Positions 58,085 through 64,000 of a stretch of DNA of 64,000 nucleotides are shown piece after piece. Source of the DNA: Desulfocucumis sp964643075 (GTDB taxonomy: Bacteria; Bacillota; Desulfotomaculia; Desulfotomaculales; Desulfocucumaceae); the NCBI GenBank assembly GCA_964643075.1, contig CAZXQO010000013.1, forward strand, positions 29,365 through 93,364. The letters run 5' to 3'. Below the pieces are notes generated by a model. The model ran no database searches and was not told the DNA's origin. It was given only the letters and a program-made list of their open reading frames with translations. Both the position numbers and the translations under genes were made by a program. Position 1 is the first letter of the stretch. Every line of letters starts with the position of its first letter.

Positions 58085-58131
58085 TTGACTATATATCGTT
58101 AGCATGCTAACATATATGTTAGCATGCTAAC
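58085..58131 (+). promoter_or_regulatory. marR promoter with twin palindromic operators
   Basis: TTGACT (58085-58090) and TAACAT (58108-58113) are 17 bases apart. Two identical 14 bp palindromes GTTAGCATGCTAAC lie at 58098-58111 and 58118-58131, spaced 20 bp centre to centre, covering the -10 and the transcript start. TTAGC-N2-GCTAA is close to the SlyA/MarR-type box, so autoregulation by the MarR protein is likely. Confidence 0.85.
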
Positions 58132-58151
58132 ATAATAAGGAGTGATAGAAA

Positions 58152-58604
58152 ATAGAGCATAACAGAGATGCGTTGGATTACCACCTTTCAAAACGCACGC
58201 TGTATGAACTGAAAACCACCTGGGATGCTATAGAAGATGAGTTTGCTATGCATTTTGCCCGTTACGGCCTTTCCTCGGCGAAATTCAATGCCTTAATTCA
58301 TCTGTACATGGCAGGCGACCGGGGATTAACTCAGTCGGAATTGGGCAAAAAGGTACTGGCCGCCAGACCTACAATCTCCGGACTTATAGAGCGATTGGAA
58401 AAGGATGGCCTCGTGGTTCGAAATACTGACCCCGCCGACAAAAGGGTGTTCCGGGTCTGCCTTACTAACAGGGCCGTTGCGCTCATATCCGCCTTTCTGC
58501 CCGTACACAACGATTACATGCATAAAACCATGTCCGCTCTTGACAGGCAAGAAAAGGAAGTACTGATTTCACTGCTCGAAAAAATCAGAAAAGGATTGGA
58601 ATGA
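58152..58604 (+). CDS. MarR-family regulator
   Basis: About 150 aa. Winged-helix core from residue about 45: LSSAKFNALIHLYMAGDRGL, TQSELGKKVLAARPTISGLI, ERLEKDGLVVRNTDPADKRV. Helices at both ends form the dimer interface. The first conventional start is TTG 58173, 27 bases from the strong AAGGAGTGA site (58137-58145) and without one of its own. The frame is open to ATA 58152, 6 bases after that site, giving (M)EHNRDALDYHLSK. I give that as the start, with reserve. The operators at 58098-58131 suggest autoregulation of this and the next genes. Confidence 0.88.
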   Translation: MEHNRDALDYHLSKRTLYELKTTWDAIEDEFAMHFARYGLSSAKFNALIHLYMAGDRGLTQSELGKKVLAARPTISGLIERLEKDGLVVRNTDPADKRVFRVCLTNRAVALISAFLPVHNDYMHKTMSALDRQEKEVLISLLEKIRKGLE

Positions 58605-58633
58605 GTTTAAATTTGTTTCGAAAAGAGGTTTAA

Positions 58634-59431
58634 ATGATGCCACAACTAAATAATCCTCTTGAAATCTATAAGTTACTCCCTAAGTCAAATTGCAGGCAAT
58701 GTCAGGTTCCTACATGTTTGGCCTTTGCAGATGCGGTAATCAAGGGGCAAAAACGTCTTGACGAATGTCCCCATTTGGGGAACAGGATAGTTGCTGATGT
58801 CAAAGTAGTAAAAAGGGTGACTTATGAACAGAATCTGGAGCAATTACTGGGCCAGCTAAAAAGAGAAATCGCCACAATAGATTTTTTTTCATCAGCGGAG
58901 AGATTGGGGGCTTTGCTTTCCGGGGGGAAGCTGAAGATTAAATGTCTCGGAAAGGATTTTTTTATTGACCCCAGGGGAGATATCATTTCTGATTGCCATG
59001 TGATACCGTGGCTGACTATACCATTGCTGGATTATGTTATTTCGTGTTCGGGAAAAGATGTTACCGGGCAATGGGTTCCGTTCAGGGAACTAAAAAGTGG
59101 GATGACATGGATTCCGCTTTTTGAGCCTTTCTGTGAGAAGTCGCTTAAACAAGTAGCTGACGGCCATACTGACCTTTTTGAGATGGTTTTACATGTACTT
59201 GGCGGAAGGCAGGCAACGAACAGTTTTTCCTCCGATGTTTCGCTCATACTATACCCTCTTCCCAGAGTTCCCATACTTATTTGTTACAGCAGGCCGGAAG
59301 ATGAACTGGAATCCAAACTCAATATTTTTTTCGATTCAACTGCGGAAGACAATCTAAACATTGGCTCGGTTTTTGGTATTACCTCAGCGCTGGTCAGGAT
59401 GTTTGAAAAAATCTCTCTAAGACACGGTTAA
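58634..59431 (+). CDS. Fe-S domain plus DUF3786 protein
   Basis: A 265 aa protein. The N-terminal 55 residues form a four-Cys segment, LLPKSNCRQCQVPTCLAFAD with DECPHLG following, as in the Fe-S domain of the acetyl-CoA decarbonylase/synthase gamma subunit (NCGxCG..TCMAFA type). The remainder resembles DUF3786: IDPRGDIISD, VTGQWVPFRELKSG and LPRVPILICYSRPEDELESK around 210. Function of DUF3786 is not known; links with corrinoid or one-carbon proteins are suggestive. It follows marR after 29 bases. Confidence 0.8.
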   Translation: MMPQLNNPLEIYKLLPKSNCRQCQVPTCLAFADAVIKGQKRLDECPHLGNRIVADVKVVKRVTYEQNLEQLLGQLKREIATIDFFSSAERLGALLSGGKLKIKCLGKDFFIDPRGDIISDCHVIPWLTIPLLDYVISCSGKDVTGQWVPFRELKSGMTWIPLFEPFCEKSLKQVADGHTDLFEMVLHVLGGRQATNSFSSDVSLILYPLPRVPILICYSRPEDELESKLNIFFDSTAEDNLNIGSVFGITSALVRMFEKISLRHG

Positions 59432-59558
59432 AAGAATAATTATGAAGGAAAGATCATTTTGAGCAACTTTAAATCACTTTACCTTATATATAAATCCATA
59501 TAAATGTAAAAGGTTAACCTTTGAATAATCCCCAAAAAACTGAAAGGAAGTGTTGATA

Positions 59559-60005
59559 ATGGCTAGGATAGGTATTATTACCTGCTCTAATGTAACTCAA
59601 GAAATGGGTTGCGTATCTAGCGTCTGCTTGTCGGAAATGAGGGAAAGAAAAGGGTTTTTTAAAGACTATCCTCCCGATGAAAATTTAGACCTCGTGGGAA
59701 TAATTAATTGTTCCGGCTGTCCAACCGCAGGTGCTCCTCAAAAAATACTGCGGCGGGTTCGTGCCATGGCGGATCTCCAGGTTGATGCAATTCATCTTTC
59801 ATTTTGCATGACAGCCCTGTGTCCCTTCAAGCATAAATATGAGGAGGTTATTAAGGAAGCTTACCCGGAAATTAAGGTTGTTTTAGGTACTCATACTCCC
59901 GGGGATCCTAAAGATTTGCAGAATGATGTTAAAAAGTTGTTTTGCACCGAACAATTGACATTGGCAGATTTATATTATGAACGGCTTAAGAAACAAAGCT
60001 TATAA
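59559..60005 (+). CDS. CGGC-domain putative metal-binding protein
   Basis: A 148 aa protein with many conserved Cys: IITCSNVTQEMGCVSSVCL at the N-terminus, INCSGCPTAGAPQKILRR around 52 (the CGGC motif reads CSGC), and IHLSFCMTALCPFKHKYEEV around 83. The CGGC family is predicted to bind a metal; no enzyme activity is established. ATG 59559 lies after AAAGGAAG. It follows the DUF3786 gene after 127 bases and precedes an MFS transporter gene. Confidence 0.82.
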   Translation: MARIGIITCSNVTQEMGCVSSVCLSEMRERKGFFKDYPPDENLDLVGIINCSGCPTAGAPQKILRRVRAMADLQVDAIHLSFCMTALCPFKHKYEEVIKEAYPEIKVVLGTHTPGDPKDLQNDVKKLFCTEQLTLADLYYERLKKQSL

Positions 60006-60139
60006 TAATTTTGGAAAAACCAAAAGGAGACGTATCAAAATGATTTGTAGAGATGTCAGGAAGTGATCCCCGAGGGAGACGAAATGAATTATATGGGGAA
60101 GGTTTTATGTCGTAATAATGGAGGGGGGACCCGGTTCCG

Positions 60140-61318
60140 ATGGCACATAAAGGCGGAAATATTGTGCAAATTGCTGTATTGTTTCTAGCTCACATGTTCA
60201 ATGATATGTATACGAATTTTCTCCCCATACTTGTGCCCTTTCTTATAACACTTTACGGTTTTACCATAGCCAAGGGATCTGTACTGGTTTCAGCTTTTAT
60301 CATCTCATCATCTCTGACCCAACCCTTTTTTGGCTACATGGTGGATCAAAAGCAACAGAAATGGTTGCTTTTTTCAGGTACCCTTTGGATGTCAGTCTTG
60401 TTGGCTCTAATAGGAAAGACTTCTTGTTTTTGGATAATGGCATGTATGGCTGGCGCAGCCGGTATGGGTACAGCTCTATTTCATGTACAGGCGGCTTCCA
60501 TTGTTTTTAATCTGAGTAAAGGGCGCAAGGGCTTTATTATGTCGTCTTTTATAGCCTTTGGTAACGTTGGGTTGGTATTGGGGCCATTATTATTTGTTCC
60601 TTTGGTTGATAATTTAGGAACAAAGGGTATTCCTATGATAGCAATTCCGGGTATCGTTGCTTCCGGATTGTTATTGGTTTTTGGTCCAAAGGTAAATCAG
60701 CCTGGGACTAACTCGAAAGCCTTAAAAGATGTAATATCTTCTATAAAAGGAACCTTGGGAGAATTAAATAAATTAATGTTAGTGGTTGCAATAAGGACTT
60801 TGTTCTATGCCGGATTAACAACCATGCTTCCTTTATATCTGAACCTACAGAAGATTTCTCCCAAAATTATTGGCTATGTTCTCTCTCTCATGTTTTTATC
60901 GGGGGCTATAGGCGGGCTCCTGGGAGGCTTTTTCTCTGATAAATACGGTCGAAAGCCTGTAATTGTTTTTTCAATGGCCTTTGCAACACCATTAATGTTT
61001 AGCTTCTATTATATCGGAGGTGGCTGGAAATATCTTTTTCTGGCTTTAGCCGGGGCCGCTATAATGGCATCCTCTTCGGTAATTGTTGTAGCAACCCAAG
61101 AATTAATACCGGAGAACAAAGCAACCGCCTCAGGTTTGAGTCTTGGGTTTGCTGTGGGTATTGGAGGGCTTTTCGTTGGTCTGATTGGTAAGTTCGCTGA
61201 CCTTTTCGGCGTGGGGCAAACGGTTATTTTATTAAGCTGGCTTCCTTTGTTTGGCACCCTTTTTGCGCTGGGGCTGGGAAATAAGACCAAGTCCAAAGTT
61301 GTAGAATTAGGTAGTTGA
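60140..61318 (+). CDS. MFS transporter
   Basis: A 392 aa membrane protein with about 12 hydrophobic helices. N-terminal half: FLAHMFNDMYTNFLPILVPF and a loop GYMVDQKQQKWLLF (the cytoplasmic loop 2-3 region). C-terminal half: GGLLGGFFSDKYGRKPVIVF with the usual GxxxDRxGRK-like motif. It resembles fosmidomycin-resistance / NarK-like exporters, but the substrate cannot be named. ATG 60140 is about 12 bases after GGAGGGGGG. A third-position repressor (marR) suggests induction by a toxic or limiting compound. Confidence 0.88.
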   Translation: MAHKGGNIVQIAVLFLAHMFNDMYTNFLPILVPFLITLYGFTIAKGSVLVSAFIISSSLTQPFFGYMVDQKQQKWLLFSGTLWMSVLLALIGKTSCFWIMACMAGAAGMGTALFHVQAASIVFNLSKGRKGFIMSSFIAFGNVGLVLGPLLFVPLVDNLGTKGIPMIAIPGIVASGLLLVFGPKVNQPGTNSKALKDVISSIKGTLGELNKLMLVVAIRTLFYAGLTTMLPLYLNLQKISPKIIGYVLSLMFLSGAIGGLLGGFFSDKYGRKPVIVFSMAFATPLMFSFYYIGGGWKYLFLALAGAAIMASSSVIVVATQELIPENKATASGLSLGFAVGIGGLFVGLIGKFADLFGVGQTVILLSWLPLFGTLFALGLGNKTKSKVVELGS

Positions 61319-61350
61319 ATTAAAATAAGAACCTGCAATGGGGTGATGTT

Positions 61351-61503
61351 ATGAATGACCCGACATCGCAAGTCGATAGAAGACTGGAAGAATTAGTCCA
61401 AATGGCCTTGCAAATAGGTGCAGAGATTTACCATAATATGGTTAGCGTGCGTTTCGTGAGCAGACCCCTCATAAGCCATTGGTTAATCCAGCATAAGGAA
61501 TGA
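61351..61503 (+). CDS. Possible 50 aa protein after the MFS gene
   Basis: ATG 61351 lies 5 bases after GGGGTGATG. It codes for 50 residues with an acidic start (MNDPTSQVDRRLEELVQMAL) and a basic, aromatic end (VSRPLISHWLIQHKE). No family is recognised. It may be a real end of the operon or the start of a gene truncated by the repeats that begin about 30 bp further on. Confidence 0.4.
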   Translation: MNDPTSQVDRRLEELVQMALQIGAEIYHNMVSVRFVSRPLISHWLIQHKE

Positions 61504-61530
61504 CATATACTAATGAATCTTTACGATAAA

Positions 61531-61584
61531 AGAACGGTATCCAGGAGGATCAGTGGCGGCTGATAACTCTGAAGATACCGTTCT
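61531..61584. repeat. Inverted repeat AGAACGGTATC
   Basis: AGAACGGTATC (61531-61541) and GATACCGTTCT (61574-61584) are perfect 11 bp arms. Confidence 0.7.
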
Positions 61585-61612
61585 TGTGATAAGCCATATG
61601 GATTATGGGTAT

Positions 61613-61664
61613 GGCCGGGCGCATAACATGTTTGTGTTAGGCGATTGTATTCCAGCGCCCGGCC
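61613..61664. repeat. Inverted repeat GGCCGGGCGC
   Basis: GGCCGGGCGC (61613-61622) and GCGCCCGGCC (61655-61664) are perfect 10 bp arms. From here to 62194 I find no supported gene; the GC-rich DNA shows short frames only and looks like decayed mobile sequence. Confidence 0.7.
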
Positions 61665-62194
61665 GTGGCTGTCCAATACTCTGATTTGATAGCTCCGGGC
61701 CTACCGGCTGTTAGCATCCAGCTAATGCTACCGTGGACCTCCGCATAAAGAGCATTCCTTACAGGAGGATATGGGGTTCCGGCCTCATTCTGCCTGGCTT
61801 TGCTGGTCAGGGTCACTCACAGGAAATACTCCAGGGTCTTGCTGGGATCAGGACGGCGCCTTTGCTGGTCTTGCTTATCCTGCCGGGCTCCGTGGTCTCC
61901 CCTCCCGTTACTTTTCTGCTATGGATTGGCCGGGCCGCAGTTCTGGTAGGGTAATCCATACTTCTACCAGCAACCCGGCCCTATGTATGCCCTGCTTTCT
62001 GGTCTACTGGAATTCAGTGGCGGTGCGCCGGTCGAAGCTTCGCCCGTGGCCATGAGTTGTACTGCTCTTAGGCTGGCCACAGGCTCCGGGCCTCTTTTCT
62101 TATGGGATATTCTGCATGTCAGGCCTTTACATAATAACCATTACCCGCCCGGCTCCGCATTGGAAAACGTGTGCTCCGCCCAGCCGGTAATGGA

Positions 62195-62624
62195 GTATTA
62201 TGTAAACTTTGCCCTTTGATTATATCCCCCCGGTCGGCCTGCCTGCTCCGCACCTTTAAAAAGATTAACCTTACTCTTAATGATTTTTACGATTATAGTA
62301 ATATTTTTGTGTCAAAGACGGTTATGGTAGTAATTTTGTAATGATATTATTATGACACAAAATTACTACCATAAAAATAAAAGCCCCCCTTTTTGGAGCA
62401 ATTAAGAGTAATGTCAATGGTAGCACTTTTGTGTCGCCACGCACCAGGTTTGTCGGGTTTCTCCTTGGCGTCACCATTTACGGTAACGTTTTCTTTTTAT
62501 AACACTTAAGCCTTTTCCCCGGGCAGCCAGCTCAAGGGTTCGCTTCGCCATGCCTGGTTGTATTCTTTCCATGTTACAAGAACCAATTTAGAGACAGGTT
62601 TGTTGGCGAAGTCTTACATAATAC
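62195..62624. repeat. Long noncoding repeat, copy B, with nested insertion
   Basis: GTATTATGTAAACTTTGCC (62195-62213) and GGCGAAGTCTTACATAATAC (62605-62624) are the same ends as copy A at 57309-57542. Copy B is about 196 bp longer, mainly because of the nested element at 62271-62411. The shared right part reads CAGCCAG-TCAAGGGTTCGCT and TGGTTGTATTCTTTCCATG. Confidence 0.75.
62271..62411. mobile_element. Nested fold-back element in copy B
   Basis: Ends TTACTCTTAAT (62271-62281) and ATTAAGAGTAA (62401-62411) are perfect 11 bp inverted repeats. Inside lies a perfect 16 bp inverted pair, ATGGTAGTAATTTTGT (62324-62339) and ACAAAATTACTACCAT (62357-62372). The whole 141 bp unit is absent from copy A. 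MITE-like; parent family unknown. Confidence 0.65.
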
Positions 62625-62713
62625 TTTCAGGGCTTTGGCTATCAAGCCGGGGCATTCCTTGCGAATCTTTATCCGGGCACTACTCTCTAGAATTTGCCCA
62701 GGCCATTCTCTGA

Positions 62714-62930
62714 GGTCTTTTGTAGTTGCATTTCCCCGGGCCTTCCGATATCAGCGCCAGAGTGGCAGCCTGCCGGAGGTCTGCTCACGGGTATTATATC
62801 CGAGTCAGGCTTTGGGGTCGCCACACTGCCTTCCGCCTGGGATGCCGCGGAGTGCCAGCCTTCGGGGGTCGCTTACAGGCATTTCTTTCTGGTCGCGCCA
62901 GGGGTCGGCACACTGCGGGAGCAAGTGTTT
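62714..62930. repeat. Second part of the long repeat, copy B
   Basis: Diverged direct copy of 57579-57800; see shared blocks there. The remaining DNA to 63123 has no supported gene. Confidence 0.7.
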
Positions 62931-63123
62931 GCCCTGTGGCTGATGCTGATGCTGAACTCCCCTGCCCCGTTCCGAACGATTGTTTGCAGTAGGGGAAGGG
63001 GAAAAAGAATTGAGCATTTTGGATTTTTTACCACTAACAGTGATTTTATAACAAGAGATTTATCGCTGGCTGATCATTGGAGGGATAGGGTACAGAAATA
63101 AACCACAAGAAGAGTGTGTGTGA

Positions 63124-63861
63124 CTTCCCGTGGTATTTTCTTCCGCAACCCTGAGCACAGGAGGCGACTTCAGTTATTTTACGCGTACTCTCGGATTGAA
63201 GGAGCCGTCGGGCTCGTCTGTGGATAGCTCCTTTGAATTTGGGAAGCAGGTCTTGGTCTATTTACCTAGCCGCTTTCCGCCCAGCGACCAGGAAGCCTGG
63301 TTTCCCCTGGCCCTGAGGAGAATGGTTTCACTATTGCGGCTTTCTGGAGGGCGGGCGTTGGTGCTCACAAACTCTCCATCCGATGTTAGGAGAATTCGAG
63401 CAGGGCTTAAAGATTACAAATTCCCCTTTGAGCTGCTATGGGAGAATAGCGCTGAACGGGGGTATCTGGTCAGAAGATTTAGGGAGGAAGTTTCCTCGGT
63501 GCTCGTTGGCGCAGGGTTCTGGGAGGGAATTGACGTGCCCGGTGAAGCACTATCTCTTCTTGTGATCTGGCGTTTGCCTTTTCCGCCAAGAGATCCGTTA
63601 ATAGAAGCACGGCATCACGAGGTAAAGGAACAGGGGCTTAATCCATTGACTGAGGTGGATTATCCCGAAATGGGCCTAAGATTGAAACAAGGGTGCAGCA
63701 GACTGATTCGGAAGCGGAATGACCGGGGCGTAATAGCCATCCTGGAACCGGTGCTGGGAATGCCGTGGGAGCATGTCGCGATGGAAGCTCTACCGGCAGG
63801 AGCTGAAGTGGTTGCAAGGCTGGGTTCTCTATACAAGGTAAAATCAGGGACGGTTCTTTGA
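63124..63861 (+). pseudogene. C-terminal part of a DinG/XPD-type helicase (truncated)
   Basis: About 243 residues matching only the second half of DinG-type superfamily 2 helicases: SSATLSTGGDFSYFTRTLG at the very start, ALVLTNSPSDVRRI around 80, SVLVGAGFWEGIDVPGEAL around 128 (motif V region) and LKQGCSRLIRKRNDRGVIAI around 205 (motif VI). The N-terminal half with Walker A, the Fe-S Cys and the DEAH box is missing, and a stop codon lies directly upstream. The truncation coincides with the right side of the repeat-rich region. Confidence 0.85.
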
Positions 63862-63946
63862 TTGAATTTTCTTGATATTTTGCATATACTTCTGTTGAAT
63901 GTTTTTTAAAACCTACCATTCCTAGGCATTCAATTCAAGAACCGTC
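63847..63946. repeat. Inverted repeat with GACGGTTCTT ends
   Basis: GACGGTTCTTTGATTGAAT (63849-63867) and ATTCAATTCAAGAACCGTC (63928-63946) are near-perfect arms. It overlaps the last codons of the helicase remnant. The GGGACGGTT core is shared with the repeat at 25863. Confidence 0.65.
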
Positions 63947-64000
63947 AGAGTGTGTGAAAAATGGTTAAACAAGTTACATAAATCCACCATATATGATATA

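Noticed and set aside
60040..60066. Eight-codon frame (MICRDVRK) after AAAGGAGAC, before the MFS gene
   Set aside because: Too short to support; may be the trace of a lost gene or a chance site.
61733..62219. Plus-strand frames of 73-94 codons in the GC-rich gap
   Set aside because: No ribosome sites and no recognisable protein pattern; inverted repeats dominate. IS110-like noncoding ends were considered but nothing specific supports them.
1..64000. CRISPR arrays, tRNA, rRNA, prophage genes
   Set aside because: No regularly spaced short repeats, no cloverleaf-like or rRNA-like segments, and no phage structural or integrase genes were recognised.

Overview
The window comes from a spore-forming Clostridia genome of the Desulfotomaculum/Pelotomaculum type (Peptococcaceae). 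Evidence: spoIVA, spoVK and a YhcN-type lipoprotein; frequent TTG/GTG starts behind strong GGAGG ribosome sites; Gram-positive gene orders (der-plsY-gpsA, miaB-ylbF, mutS..mutL-miaA-hfq-spoVK); and a complete methylmalonyl-CoA pathway operon of the kind known from propionate oxidisers such as Pelotomaculum thermopropionicum. Genus is an inference; there is no rRNA or tRNA here.

Layout. 0-6 kb: tail of a DUF512/radical SAM gene, der, plsY, gpsA, a secreted NlpC/P60 hydrolase (minus strand) and spoIVA. 6-13 kb: hom-thrB-lysC, a convergent apgM-type gene, merR-htpX and a small membrane protein. 13-16 kb: a minus-strand cyclic-di-GMP cluster (HD-GYP-like protein, unknown 119 aa protein, CBS-GGDEF protein), preceded by what reads as a type I cyclic-di-GMP riboswitch (15495-15606). 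16-32 kb: miaB, ylbF, mutS, hydantoinase-like, deacetylase-like, mutL, methyltransferase, miaA, hfq, spoVK, ynbB-type PLP enzyme, lysR and lexA with an SOS box. 32-45 kb: a sigma-54 activator with an N-terminal nucleotide-binding-like domain, then a -24/-12 promoter and the operon fumarase alpha/beta, sucCD, methylmalonyl-CoA mutase large and B12 subunits, epimerase, 12S carboxyltransferase, a 64 aa protein, 1.3S biotin carrier, malate dehydrogenase and 5S carboxyltransferase. Together these interconvert propionyl-CoA + oxaloacetate and malate/fumarate/succinate + pyruvate; the 12S/1.3S/5S set without a membrane beta subunit indicates a transcarboxylase.

45-49 kb: PhoP-type regulator with pstSCA and Pho-box-like repeats, but no pstB. 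49-57 kb: EAL/CBS/GGDEF protein, phospholipase C-like protein, small Cys-rich protein, a frameshifted gene, YhcN-type lipoprotein, and a VanW lipoprotein facing a decayed VanW/G5 fragment. 56.6-64 kb is gene-poor and rich in decayed mobile DNA: a 284 bp Tn3-type miniature element with terminal inverted repeats and a perfect 5 bp target duplication, a Tn3 transposase relic, two diverged copies of a long noncoding repeat, nested fold-back elements, and an N-terminally truncated DinG-type helicase. Inside it sits an apparently intact MarR / Fe-S DUF3786 / CGGC / MFS operon (58.1-61.5 kb) controlled by twin 14 bp palindromes, the best candidate for an uncharacterised functional module.

Two genes (fumarase alpha at 34202, marR at 58152) have no ATG/GTG/TTG at the proper distance from their strong ribosome sites; the best-placed codon in both is ATA.
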